Source: Candidatus Zixiibacteriota bacterium
GTDB lineage: Bacteria > Zixibacteria > MSB-5A5 > JAABVY01 > JAHJOQ01
DNA length: 56,167 nucleotides
Reading direction: 5' to 3'
Assembly: GCA_018820315.1 (NCBI GenBank)
Contig: JAHJOQ010000030.1
Location: forward strand, 1 to 56,167
The notes beneath the pieces are model-generated. The model did not search any database, was not told the origin of the DNA, and was given only the letters and a program-made list of their open reading frames with translations. Below are positions 25,012-33,860 of this stretch, piece by piece; the first letter of the stretch is position 1, and each line of letters opens with the position of its first letter. Position numbers and translations under genes: made by a program.

Positions 25012-25693
25012 TACGTTTGACGAGCGGCTGGTTATGCTGGAAGCATTGCTGTTTGCTTCTGAGAGCCCGCAAACTCCTAATCGCATCTCTCAGTTTCTAG
25101 GGAGATCCGTAAGAAAAGAACTTCCCGACCTCATTCAGGCGCTGAACGATAATTATGCCGATGCAGGTCGTTCGTTTCGGATACGCGAAATTGCTGAGGG
25201 GTATCAGATGTATCTGATGCCGACTTACACACGTGCGGTCGAGAAATTCCTGAGTAAGCAGAAGGAGAGGCGCCTCTCTCAGGCGGCGCTTGAAACTCTC
25301 GCAGTTGTCGCCTACAAACAGCCGGTAACAAGAGCCGATGTTGAGCATGTCCGCGGTGTCAACTCTGACGGAGTAATCTCATCGCTGTTAGAGAGGAAGC
25401 TGACCGCGATTGTCGGTCGATCCCACAAAGTAGGACGCCCGCTGCTCTACGGCACTACAAAGCAATTTCTTGAGTATTTCGGCCTGAAGTCCCTTGAAGA
25501 GCTCCCTCGACTCGATGAACTCGCTTTGCCGGAGGAAACCTCGATGGTTAAAAGTCAGGTGGAGTTGAACCTCGACAACGGCGGCGATGATGATCAGCGC
25601 GAAGCTGCTCTGTATCCCATTGATAATGAGGAAGATGAGAAAACTGGAATCATGGGTCAGGAAATCGCGCTGGAAACCGACGTAATTGAATAG
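25004..25693 (+). CDS. scpB: Segregation and condensation protein B
   Basis: 229 residues from the ATG at 25004, chosen over an upstream start because GGGAGG precedes it and it overlaps scpA in the usual way. Tandem winged-helix domains include LEALLFASESPQT and the hallmark LSQAALETLAVVAYKQPVTR followed by VRGVNSDGVI. An acidic tail of about 55 residues is added. Partner of ScpA in condensin. Confidence 0.95.
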   Translation: MTDTFDERLVMLEALLFASESPQTPNRISQFLGRSVRKELPDLIQALNDNYADAGRSFRIREIAEGYQMYLMPTYTRAVEKFLSKQKERRLSQAALETLAVVAYKQPVTRADVEHVRGVNSDGVISSLLERKLTAIVGRSHKVGRPLLYGTTKQFLEYFGLKSLEELPRLDELALPEETSMVKSQVELNLDNGGDDDQREAALYPIDNEEDEKTGIMGQEIALETDVIE

Positions 25694-25700
25694 GAGAATC

Positions 25701-25724
25701 ATGTCGATCGGCTCTATAATATGA
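25701..25724 (+). CDS. Seven-codon leader ORF coupled to rluB (putative)
   Basis: TAGGAGAATC precedes an ATG that opens seven codons (MSIGSII) and stops at TGA 25722-25724. That stop overlaps the rluB ATG (25721) as ATGA. rluB itself has no other ribosome-binding site in front of it. Translation of the short frame would deliver ribosomes to rluB. Confidence 0.4.
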   Translation: MSIGSII

Positions 25725-26440
25725 GACTAAACAAGTATCTATCGAAATGTGGCGTAGCATCAAGGCGAGTGGCTGATCGCATGATCGAGCAGGGGCGAAT
25801 TAATCTTAACGGGAAAACCGTCACTGAGCTTGGTGTCCTTATCGATCCGGACAGGGATCAGGTGGAAGTTGACGGAAAATCCGTAAATCTGCCGCCTGAA
25901 TCAGTCTATATTGTGCTCAATAAGCCAAATGGATATGTGACTTCGCTCAAGGACGAGTTTGGTCGCAAAACTGTGACAAGCCTTATCAAGAACGTTGGAC
26001 AGAGAGTCTATCCTGTCGGGAGACTCGATCTGGATACTGAGGGCGTTCTGCTACTGACGAACGATGGCGAGCTTGCTTACAGACTGACACATCCCAAGTA
26101 TCAGGTGAAGAAGGAATACCACGTGACTGTCAAAGGCGAGTTTCCGCTTGAGTTGGTTGCCAGGTTCGAGGAGGGCATTAAACTGGAGGACGATTTCGTA
26201 GCGACAGCCAGGGGTAAACTCGTAACTGCGCAGAGTAAGTTCTCGACGCTGGTCCTTGAACTCACTGAAGGCAAGAAGCGGGAAATCAGGCGAATGTGCA
26301 GAATGCTCGGTTTTCCTGTTCATCAACTCACACGTGTCAAGTTCGCCGATCTTACATGCAAAGGCATGAAGGTCGGAACCTGGAGATTCCTGAGCCGCAA
26401 AGAAGTGGAGAAGCTTCAGAAGAAAGTCTCTCTAGCCTGA
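25721..26440 (+). CDS. rluB: Ribosomal large-subunit pseudouridine synthase (RsuA/RluB family)
   Basis: 239 residues: an N-terminal S4 RNA-binding domain (MRLNKYLSKCGVASRR) and a pseudouridine synthase domain with the catalytic Asp in GRLDLDTEGVLLLTNDG, then KKREIRRMCRMLGFPV. It modifies uridine in 23S rRNA; the RluB versus RluF/RsuA specificity is inferred from the scpB neighbour, the usual partner of rluB in many genomes. Start at ATG 25721, possibly coupled to the short leader frame. Confidence 0.93.
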   Translation: MRLNKYLSKCGVASRRVADRMIEQGRINLNGKTVTELGVLIDPDRDQVEVDGKSVNLPPESVYIVLNKPNGYVTSLKDEFGRKTVTSLIKNVGQRVYPVGRLDLDTEGVLLLTNDGELAYRLTHPKYQVKKEYHVTVKGEFPLELVARFEEGIKLEDDFVATARGKLVTAQSKFSTLVLELTEGKKREIRRMCRMLGFPVHQLTRVKFADLTCKGMKVGTWRFLSRKEVEKLQKKVSLA

Positions 26441-26505
26441 ATTATCCTTGCCTTTTCTATTCCCATACTTATTGTATATCCCTAACCAAACTTGTTGGAG
26501 TGTGA

Positions 26506-27180
26506 GTGAGTCACAAAGTCATCGCCATTGATGGACCCGCAGGGTCCGGCAAATCGACAACTGCGCGGATTGTAGCTGCGCGTCTCGGTTTTGTGTATCT
26601 TGATACAGGTGCGATGTACAGGAGTATTACATATCTTGCGCTCAGGCAGCGGATAGCATTGTCAGACGAGGAGAGCCTCGCAGAGTTGGCGAAATGCACG
26701 GTCATCAGGTTTTCGATACGCGACGGCATTCAGTTGACTCTTGCCAACGGAGAGGACATCACCGTAGAGATCAGATCTGCGGAAGTTACGGCGTCCGTGT
26801 CCGAGGTATCGGCTCATCCCGCCGTGAGGAGAATCCTTGTACAGCAGCAGCAACAGTATGGCGCATCTGCGGATCTTGTTGTGGAAGGAAGAGACACTAC
26901 TTCAGTAGTATTCCCACACGCATTCCTGAAGATTTATCTTGCTGCAGATGTGGAAGAGCGCGCAAAAAGGCGTGTGAAGGATTTTGAGAAGCTAGGCAAA
27001 GGAACTGCTCTCGAAGAGCAGATTGAAGACATCAAGCGTCGTGATAAATACGATTCTTCACGGAGCGCAAGCCCACTGACATGCACTCCCGATTCAGTAA
27101 TCGTCGACACAACAGATTTGACCATAGAGCAGCAGTCCGAGCGTATAATTGAACTCTACAGAGAGAGAGCCAGCCGGTGA
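26506..27180 (+). CDS. cmk: Cytidylate kinase
   Basis: 224 residues from a GTG start; TTGGAG lies 9 bases upstream. The P-loop GPAGSGKST and the GAMYRSITYLAL and EGRDTTSVVFPHA motifs are typical. It phosphorylates CMP and dCMP for nucleotide and lipid synthesis. Overlaps plsC by 4 bases (GTGA) and is part of the common cmk-plsC-rpsA cluster. Confidence 0.96.
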   Translation: MSHKVIAIDGPAGSGKSTTARIVAARLGFVYLDTGAMYRSITYLALRQRIALSDEESLAELAKCTVIRFSIRDGIQLTLANGEDITVEIRSAEVTASVSEVSAHPAVRRILVQQQQQYGASADLVVEGRDTTSVVFPHAFLKIYLAADVEERAKRRVKDFEKLGKGTALEEQIEDIKRRDKYDSSRSASPLTCTPDSVIVDTTDLTIEQQSERIIELYRERASR

Positions 27181-27800
27181 ATCTGTATTTCCGCTTTGGC
27201 CGGTCTATGGTAAAGGTATTCGCTAATCTCTTTCTCGGATATTCGGTTAGCGGTTCCGAGAACATTCCTGACACCGGTGCCGCAATAATAGCGAGTAACC
27301 ATATATCGAATTTCGACCCACCTCTCGTCGGCTCCGGATCGCGAAGGGAGGTGTTTTTCTTCGCGAAATCAGAGCTTTTCGGGAAATGGTATTCTCCAAT
27401 CTTCATCTCGAATTTCAACACGATACCGGTCAAGCGGGGCAGGTTTGACAGGGAATCCTACATTAGAGGAATCGAAATCCTCAACGCGGGTGAACTGCTG
27501 CTTCTCTTTCCCGAGGGGACAAGATCCAGGGATGGTAAAGTGAAAGAGGGGAAGACAGGAGCTGCCAGGTTGTCACTCGAAACAGGTTCGCCGGTCGTTC
27601 CGGCATGCATTCAGAACTCTAACCGAATCAAGGATACGATTTTCTCGCGTGAACGAGTCATGGTATCGTTCGGAGCCCCGATATTGCCACAAACGTACGA
27701 GAATGAACAGAATGAGAAGGAAAAATTGAGGCAGTTTACGGATGATATGATGGCTGCAATAAGGCATCTTCAGCGGGCATTAACTGAGAGGACTACCTGA
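27177..27800 (+). CDS. plsC: 1-acyl-sn-glycerol-3-phosphate acyltransferase
   Basis: 207 residues from GTG. The HX4D motif (NHISNFDPP) and the acyltransferase motif FPEGTRSRDGKVKEGKTGAA are intact. It makes phosphatidic acid at the inner membrane. The start overlaps the end of cmk. Confidence 0.94.
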   Translation: MNLYFRFGRSMVKVFANLFLGYSVSGSENIPDTGAAIIASNHISNFDPPLVGSGSRREVFFFAKSELFGKWYSPIFISNFNTIPVKRGRFDRESYIRGIEILNAGELLLLFPEGTRSRDGKVKEGKTGAARLSLETGSPVVPACIQNSNRIKDTIFSRERVMVSFGAPILPQTYENEQNEKEKLRQFTDDMMAAIRHLQRALTERTT

Positions 27801-27852
27801 ATTCACGCTGCTGGAATGTGTCAAAAATGGTGCTTTCTCGTCGTGAAAAGCT

Positions 27853-27881
27853 TTGACAATGGCGAAATCTTATACTATACT
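27853..27881 (+). promoter_or_regulatory. Sigma-70 promoter for rpsA
   Basis: TTGACA (27853-27858), 17 bases, TATACT (27876-27881). It leaves a leader of about 50 bases to the rpsA ATG. One of the best promoters in the window, as expected for a ribosomal gene. Confidence 0.75.
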
Positions 27882-27936
27882 TCGAGACTGTAGCCCTTGT
27901 GGCAGAATGCTTGTTTAAGGAGGAATTCTTTTAGAC

Positions 27937-30102
27937 ATGACTGAATCAGAAGAAAGACAGATCGCTGCAACTGCAAAGTCAGGAGGTGATGCCAACCCAG
28001 AGTCCCAGCCGACTGTACGGCTGAGGACGAAGAAGGGGAAAGCCGGTCAGAAGAAGGAAAGAACCAGTAAGGCTGAACAGAAAGGCCACGCACTGGTTAC
28101 CGAGCGGGCCAAGCAGATCGCTACTGCGGAGACATCGCGTCGGCGCAGGGTGTCACAGAAGGCGGCTGAACGGAGCCGTATTCCTGTCGCATCGCCTGAC
28201 GAAATTGCCACCGTAGATGCCATCAAGCTCACTGACCTCGACAGGGATGAGTATTCGCCGGAGGAATTCAGCGAAATGCTCGCCATGTACGATGAGACTC
28301 TCTCTGATATCAAGGAGGGTGAAATCGTTCAGGGAACCGTGATGGGTGTGACACGTGATGACGTAATCGTCGACGTTGGATTCAAATCGGAAGGCATCAT
28401 ATCGATGTCTGAATTCCCCGAACCGATTCAAATATCGGTCGGTGATTCGATTGAGGTCTATCTCGAGGCGGTTGAAGATCAGAACGGTCAGCTTGTGCTT
28501 TCAAAGCAGAAAGCCGATTTCCTTCGAGTATGGGATAACATCCGCGATGCTCACGAGTCCGGCAATCTCGTACCGGGAAGACTGCAGCGCCGAATCAAGG
28601 GTGGTATTGTTGTCGACCTCTTCGGAGTTGACGCATTTCTCCCCGGATCTCAGATTGCGTTGAGGCAGGTCCCGAATTTCGATGAGCTCATCGGCAAAGT
28701 GATGGAGCTCAAGATCATCAAGCTGAACAAGAATCGACGCAACATCGTCGTTTCCCGCCGTGTTGTGCTGGAAGAGGAGCGCGAGCACCTTCGACAGCAG
28801 CTCCTGAAAGAAATCGATGCAGGGCAAGTTCGAGAAGGCACTGTCAAGAACATTACCGATTTCGGTGTATTCATCGATCTCGGCGGTGTCGACGGCCTTC
28901 TTCATATCACCGACATGTCATGGGGAAGGGTTTCGCACCCGTCCGAGATGGTATCACTCGGTGACAAGATCAATGTCAAGATACTCGATTTCGTGAAGGA
29001 CACCGGTCGGATCTCGCTCGGCTTGAAGCAGCTCACTCCCTATCCGTGGGAGAACATCGAAGAGAAGTACCCGGTTGGTAGAAAAATCAGCGGTCTGGTA
29101 GTCTCTCTGACAGACTATGGTGCATTTATCGAGTTGGAGAAGGGCATCGAGGGATTGATTCATATCTCGGAAATGTCCTGGACCCAGCATGTCAAGCACC
29201 CATCGAAGCTGATGCAGGTTAGCGACAGCATTGAGGCTGTTGTGCTATCAGTCGACAAGGAAAACGAGAAGATATCTCTTGGCATCAAGCAGATGGAACC
29301 GGATCCATGGCGCACACTCGACGAGAAGTATCCGGCGGGCGCTCGCGTCAGTGGTAAGGTTCGAAATCTGACCACCTTCGGCGCATTCATCGAGCTCGAG
29401 GAGGGAATCGACGGTCTCGTACATATTTCGGATATGTCGTGGACCAAGCGTATTCAGCATCCGTCCGAGGTCATGAAGAAGGGCGATGTCGTCGATGTGG
29501 TTGTGCTGAGAGTAGACAAAGATAACAGAAGAATATCGCTTGGTTTCAAGCAACTTTCGGAGGATCCGTGGCCACAGCTTTCGAAGAACTACGCTGTCGG
29601 GGCTGAGGCTCTCGGTCAGATCATCCGTTTGCTTGACAGAGGCGTGATTGTGGAATTGCCGGGTGGTGTCGAGGGCTTTGTCTCGACCAACCAGCTTGGC
29701 AGACCAGACCTCGAAAAGCCGAGTGACAATTTCCAGATTAATGATGAGCTTCCCCTACAGGTTGTCGAGTTCGATCAGCCCGGTCGAAAGATCGTGCTTT
29801 CGGTTGATGCCTATTACAGGCAGCGCGAGCGGACAGAACTCGATCAATACCTTGCCAAACATGAATCTAAAGGCATGACTATTGGCGAAGCCGTAGGCGA
29901 GGAAGTCCCTGCAGGTTCAAAGACTTCAGAAGTTGCTGAAACGTCTCCAGAGGATGCTGCTGCGGTCGAATCGCAGCCGTCCACTGAGGAGGCCGGAGTT
30001 CCGGAACCGGGTGAACCTATTGCTGAGGCAAGCGAGCCGATAGCAGAGGTTTCCGGGGAAGAGGCATCTGAGGAGCCGGAGGACCTGGACAAACAGAGCT
30101 AA
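27937..30102 (+). CDS. rpsA: 30S ribosomal protein S1
   Basis: 721 residues with six S1 RNA-binding repeats between about 125 and 645. The best-conserved repeats read [24 protein letters not shown] and [12 protein letters not shown]. It has an unusual basic, low-complexity N-terminal extension of about 120 residues ([12 protein letters not shown] and similar) and an acidic, Pro/Glu-rich tail of about 70 residues. Longer than the usual 550-residue form. It recruits mRNA to the ribosome. AAGGAGGAATTC precedes the ATG. Confidence 0.96.
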   Translation: MTESEERQIAATAKSGGDANPESQPTVRLRTKKGKAGQKKERTSKAEQKGHALVTERAKQIATAETSRRRRVSQKAAERSRIPVASPDEIATVDAIKLTDLDRDEYSPEEFSEMLAMYDETLSDIKEGEIVQGTVMGVTRDDVIVDVGFKSEGIISMSEFPEPIQISVGDSIEVYLEAVEDQNGQLVLSKQKADFLRVWDNIRDAHESGNLVPGRLQRRIKGGIVVDLFGVDAFLPGSQIALRQVPNFDELIGKVMELKIIKLNKNRRNIVVSRRVVLEEEREHLRQQLLKEIDAGQVREGTVKNITDFGVFIDLGGVDGLLHITDMSWGRVSHPSEMVSLGDKINVKILDFVKDTGRISLGLKQLTPYPWENIEEKYPVGRKISGLVVSLTDYGAFIELEKGIEGLIHISEMSWTQHVKHPSKLMQVSDSIEAVVLSVDKENEKISLGIKQMEPDPWRTLDEKYPAGARVSGKVRNLTTFGAFIELEEGIDGLVHISDMSWTKRIQHPSEVMKKGDVVDVVVLRVDKDNRRISLGFKQLSEDPWPQLSKNYAVGAEALGQIIRLLDRGVIVELPGGVEGFVSTNQLGRPDLEKPSDNFQINDELPLQVVEFDQPGRKIVLSVDAYYRQRERTELDQYLAKHESKGMTIGEAVGEEVPAGSKTSEVAETSPEDAAAVESQPSTEEAGVPEPGEPIAEASEPIAEVSGEEASEEPEDLDKQS

Positions 30103-30120
30103 ACTGCATAGCGGTTTATG

Positions 30121-30149
30121 AAGACGGGCGATTGTCGCCCGTCTTTTTT
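30121..30149 (+). terminator. Rho-independent terminator after rpsA
   Basis: GACGGGCGA and TCGCCCGTC form a perfect stem with a 3-base loop, followed by six T. It separates the housekeeping operon from the flagellar operon. Confidence 0.93.
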
Positions 30150-30336
30150 GTGGTTGCAAGTCAGACCACTCCTCAATTTCCCCTCCGTGTTTCCGCAAAT
30201 TGGCAAATATCTCCCAGTCATCAAGGAACTATTTTCCGCAAGCTGACTCGCCCGTGTATTGACCTGACGTTAATCCTTGATTCGTACCTGATTGAATCTC
30301 TGCGAGTTAAGCCGATTTTACTCTGCTGATTCGGGG

Positions 30337-30353
30337 TTGGCATGCCCCTTGCA
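30337..30353 (+). promoter_or_regulatory. Sigma-54 promoter of the flagellar operon
   Basis: TTGGCATGCCCCTTGCA fits the -24/-12 consensus, with the invariant GG and GC exactly 10 bases apart. The start point would be near 30365, about 40 bases before motE. The rest of the 300-base gap 30103-30404 holds only the rpsA terminator and presumably activator sites that I cannot identify. Confidence 0.8.
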
Positions 30354-30404
30354 GAAGGCATGGCTGGAGAAATGGTATCATCGTACGCATGAAAGGCGAT
30401 AGTG

Positions 30405-31076
30405 ATGGCTGAAAAGACTGATAATGAAGTAACGAAAGAGGCTGTGACGGCTCAGCCACAGAAGTCCAGACTGGTGCTTCTGGCTGGAGCAGTGGGAGTA
30501 CTCGCATTTGTGCTCGCACTCGCCGGATTCTCGATAGGTATGGGAGTGTTTTCCGATTCCAACGTGATATCGGATGGAACAACACGCGAAATCGAAGAGC
30601 CTCAGCAAGAAGAGAAGGTGGCTGCTCGGGAGCACGCAGCATTCGATGCTTCCTATTATGATGATCATAACAATGAAGCCGAGTCCCATTCAGCTGACAG
30701 CGCCGAAGGTATGTCGGAAGAGGATTCCGTTGCGCAGATGGCATGGTACGATGGACAAAAGCGCGAGATTGAGAAAGAGAGACTTCAGCTTGAAATGGAT
30801 CGTCTCGACGTGGAGAAGCTTCACAACGAGACTATGAGATTGATAGAGATGCGAAAGCGCATCGAAGAGTCGAATACTGTCGAGATGGCGAAGCTGTTCG
30901 ACTCAATGAAAGCCCAGGAAGTGTCCGCGATTATGGAGAACATGACTGACGAACAGGTCGGCACAATCGTGATGAAGATGAAGAAGCAGAATGCTTCCAA
31001 GGTGCTGGCGGCGCTACCTGCCGAGCGCGCAGCAAAAATAACATCGCAGATGATAAACCTTGCGGAAGGTTACTGA
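30405..31076 (+). CDS. motE: MotE-like flagellar chaperone
   Basis: 223 residues from the ATG at 30405 (an in-frame GTG lies one codon earlier). A membrane helix (about 22-45) is followed by an acidic linker, a long coiled coil (about 110-155) and a C-terminal domain, VEMAKLFDSMKAQEVSAIME and VLAALPAERAAKIT. This is the MotE/MgtE-N-like domain found in flagellar operons. MotE helps the stator protein MotC in other bacteria. It is the first gene after the sigma-54 promoter; fliF-fliJ, which usually precede it, are not here. Confidence 0.85.
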   Translation: MAEKTDNEVTKEAVTAQPQKSRLVLLAGAVGVLAFVLALAGFSIGMGVFSDSNVISDGTTREIEEPQQEEKVAAREHAAFDASYYDDHNNEAESHSADSAEGMSEEDSVAQMAWYDGQKREIEKERLQLEMDRLDVEKLHNETMRLIEMRKRIEESNTVEMAKLFDSMKAQEVSAIMENMTDEQVGTIVMKMKKQNASKVLAALPAERAAKITSQMINLAEGY

Positions 31077-31082
31077 TAGCTG

Positions 31083-32732
31083 ATGAACGATCTCTTGCTC
31101 AACATACTCCAGCCGAGGCCCGCAGAGGGTGGCGATGTGCTTCAGCCGAGAAGCAGAGGTGCGGCTGCTCCTGATCCGGAAGGAATCGGGTTTGGTGCGC
31201 TTCTGGCGAGTTTTCTTCCTGCCGGACCGAATGTGGACGCCGATGATCAGCTTCTGTTCGGAGCTATGACCAACGGATCTGAAAACACGATGCAGGAAAT
31301 CTCGGAAGGAAAGATATCGAGTCTGTTGAGCGACGTATTGCCGACCATGCACGAATCTGCAGTGGCTGACACTGCCGTCGGCATAATCTCCGAGCCGGCG
31401 CCGGTGGGTGAGGGAAATCTCAAGCTAACACCTGTCGAACTCGTGCTTGGTTCGAAAGAAGCTTCACTTGCTCAAGGTACAAATGCTGATCATGAGATCG
31501 CAAATCTGCTCGAATCGGTAACGCCGACGCTGCAATCATACTTGCAGGATGCAGGTAGTGTTATCGATGGGAAGAGTATCTATCCAGAACAGGCGGTCTC
31601 TCTGAAGTTAGAGCTTGGTAAGAGTACAATGGTCGTTCCTGTGGAGGTTTCGACTGACACTTCCGGCCGCATACTAGAGTTGAGCATCATGACTGATGGT
31701 CGACTTGCGCTCAGCAATGTCGATCCCTATACAATGGCGACACTTGATGTGAAGGCTGCAATCGAAAAGGCGATTCCGGCTCAAATCCTGGAAAACATCA
31801 CTGATGGTACGGAAGTCTCTGTAAAGCAGATTATTGTACTGGCAGAACCTCAGAAGTTCGCAAGGAAGTATCTGACAGACTTAGTGGAGAGTGAAAGCCG
31901 TAAGAGCGACGACCCAAATCCTGGAACCAAGACCGACACGAGCGTTAAGACAGCTAATCCCGAGAGACTTGGCATTGCTGACAAAGCATCGGCGTCTGTT
32001 GCAGATGCACGAAGTACAGCCGACAATCAGAGAACGATTGACCAGCGCCCCATGGGCTCGCACGATACAAACCATCAGTCCGAAGTAAAACAGCAGTCGA
32101 GGCCTGACGTCAGGTTAGACATTGACAAGTTGGCGCGGCAGTCGATCATGTTGCCGGAGACCGGCGATAAGAATTTACCCAAAATCGCATTTACTGATGG
32201 CGTTCCGCAGGTAGTTGAAATAGCTGCGAAGCCGTCTATTCAACAAGTGGCACTACCGGAAAGTATCTCAGGATCAACAAATGCGGCGCGACGCGTTCCT
32301 GCAGAACCGGTAGCTTTCAAAGTACTTCTACCAGATGCCCAAATCAAGATTGCAGACATGAGCACATTCAGGATCAGTATACAACCTGAATCACTCGGTC
32401 ATGTGAGGGTGCATCTCTCGGTTGTGGATGATCAATTGACAGCGCGATTGAGCGTAGAGTCGGCTGCGGCGAAACATATGGTCGAGTCGAATCTTCCCGT
32501 CCTTCGCGAGAGTCTGCAACAGCAGGGAATAAAGGTCGAAAGCTTTGCCGTCAATATCAGTGATAGAGATCATCCCGACAGACAGCATGGACATAAGCGG
32601 GAACCGTTATCGAGAAAGCAAAAGGGGGGCATGTTCTCGCTTGATTCCTTTGATCGGACTGATGCTCAAGTTCCGGCGAGAGGAGTAACTTCGAGCACCA
32701 ACCTGTCAGGCCACCTAAACCTTGTCGCTTAA
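31083..32732 (+). CDS. fliK: Flagellar hook-length control protein FliK
   Basis: 549 residues. The long variable N-terminal and middle parts are poorly conserved, as usual for this molecular ruler. The C-terminal switch domain is recognised by FRISIQPESLGHVRVHLSV and LPVLRESLQQQGIKVESFAV. FliK is secreted and switches export from hook to filament proteins by touching FlhB. Six bases after motE. Confidence 0.9.
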   Translation: MNDLLLNILQPRPAEGGDVLQPRSRGAAAPDPEGIGFGALLASFLPAGPNVDADDQLLFGAMTNGSENTMQEISEGKISSLLSDVLPTMHESAVADTAVGIISEPAPVGEGNLKLTPVELVLGSKEASLAQGTNADHEIANLLESVTPTLQSYLQDAGSVIDGKSIYPEQAVSLKLELGKSTMVVPVEVSTDTSGRILELSIMTDGRLALSNVDPYTMATLDVKAAIEKAIPAQILENITDGTEVSVKQIIVLAEPQKFARKYLTDLVESESRKSDDPNPGTKTDTSVKTANPERLGIADKASASVADARSTADNQRTIDQRPMGSHDTNHQSEVKQQSRPDVRLDIDKLARQSIMLPETGDKNLPKIAFTDGVPQVVEIAAKPSIQQVALPESISGSTNAARRVPAEPVAFKVLLPDAQIKIADMSTFRISIQPESLGHVRVHLSVVDDQLTARLSVESAAAKHMVESNLPVLRESLQQQGIKVESFAVNISDRDHPDRQHGHKREPLSRKQKGGMFSLDSFDRTDAQVPARGVTSSTNLSGHLNLVA

Positions 32733-32742
32733 GGAAAGACCG

Positions 32743-33447
32743 ATGCCAGATACATCTCTTTCTGCACAGAATATTGCCGATCTGACTGCGTACGCCGGCG
32801 ATGCAACTTCGACAGTGCCCAATTCTCAATTGGGCAAGGATGAATTCCTGCAAATGCTCGTGGCGCAGTTGCGCTACCAGGATCCACTTGAACCGATGAA
32901 GGATCAGGAATTCATCTCCCAGTTGGCCCAGTTCTCGAGCCTTGAGCAGATGTCCAACATGAACGAGAATCTGACCGAGAATCTCAATTGGAATTATTTG
33001 CTGTCTCAGACCATTAACAACACGATGGCAACATCACTTCTGGGTCGTGAGGTCAAGGCCAATGGAAGTGATGTCTATATCAGCAGCGATTCGTCAGCAA
33101 AAATGCACTACAAACTCGGCGCGTTCGCTGAGACCGTGACGATCGATGTTTTCGACGGCAGCGGAAAGAAAGTAGCGAGCCACACAGTCGATAAAGTCGG
33201 CGAAGGCGATCAGGTGTTCGAGTGGGACGGCACGATGTTGAGCGGAGACCGTGCACAGGCCGGGACCTATTCCTACACCGTCACGGCTGTAGACAGCGCG
33301 GGCAAAGAAATTGTCGCAGCTCCATACATGAAAGGCATAGTGACCGGTGTGCACTACATCGAAGGTCAGGCATACTTGATCATGGATGGTGCAAGGATAT
33401 CTCTCGGCGACGTAATCGAGGTCGGGACAGGAGAAGAGAATGGTTAA
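32743..33447 (+). CDS. flgD: Flagellar hook capping protein FlgD
   Basis: 234 residues from the ATG at 32743, which has AAGGAA six bases upstream; an earlier in-frame ATG overlaps fliK without a ribosome-binding site. The family core LGKDEFLQMLVAQLRYQDPL and QEFISQLAQFSSLEQM is present. A tudor/fibronectin-like domain (GAFAETVTIDVFDGSGKKV to AGTYSYTVTAVD) follows. It caps the growing hook. Overlaps the next gene by 8 bases. Confidence 0.95.
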   Translation: MPDTSLSAQNIADLTAYAGDATSTVPNSQLGKDEFLQMLVAQLRYQDPLEPMKDQEFISQLAQFSSLEQMSNMNENLTENLNWNYLLSQTINNTMATSLLGREVKANGSDVYISSDSSAKMHYKLGAFAETVTIDVFDGSGKKVASHTVDKVGEGDQVFEWDGTMLSGDRAQAGTYSYTVTAVDSAGKEIVAAPYMKGIVTGVHYIEGQAYLIMDGARISLGDVIEVGTGEENG

Positions 33448-33799
33448 TAACATCGAGAGGATCGGCTCTGCTCTTCCCGTGCAGGGGAAACGAGTTCCCA
33501 CCGGGCAGCGAGGAAGCGGAGATGACTTCAAGAAGATTCTCGATTCAGGTCTCACGTTGTCCAAGCATGTCACAGACCGTATTGGACGCCGGCAGCTTGA
33601 CCTGGGTGCAGAACAGATGAAAGCGATCGAGTCAGCGGTTGATAAGGCTGCCGCCAAAGGTGCGAAAGACTCGCTGGTGCTGCTCGATGACCTTGCAGTT
33701 CTGGTTTCAGTCAAGAACCGGACGGTCATTACAGCAATGAACAGAAATGACATGAAAGAAGGGGTGTTTACCCAAATCGACAGTGCGATAATAGTATAG
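33440..33799 (+). CDS. Flagellar operon protein (Flg_new/TIGR02530 type)
   Basis: 119 residues lying between flgD and flgE, the classic place for this small family. The diagnostic features are TLSKHVTDRIGRRQLDL and ALVLLDDLALVVSVKNRTVIT-like LVLLDDLAVLVSVKNRTVIT. The family role is unclear; it is found only with flagellar genes. GGAGAAGAG precedes the ATG. Confidence 0.88.
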   Translation: MVNNIERIGSALPVQGKRVPTGQRGSGDDFKKILDSGLTLSKHVTDRIGRRQLDLGAEQMKAIESAVDKAAAKGAKDSLVLLDDLAVLVSVKNRTVITAMNRNDMKEGVFTQIDSAIIV

Positions 33800-33860
33800 T
33801 GATATGATAACCTAACCAGGCCGGACCTCTTTGAGGAAGCCTGAAAGCGAGGAGTAGACG

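Noticed and set aside
27899-27915. Sigma-54 promoter before rpsA
   Set aside because: GTGGCAGAATGCTTGTT has the right spacing but GT in place of the invariant GC, and a good sigma-70 promoter is present.
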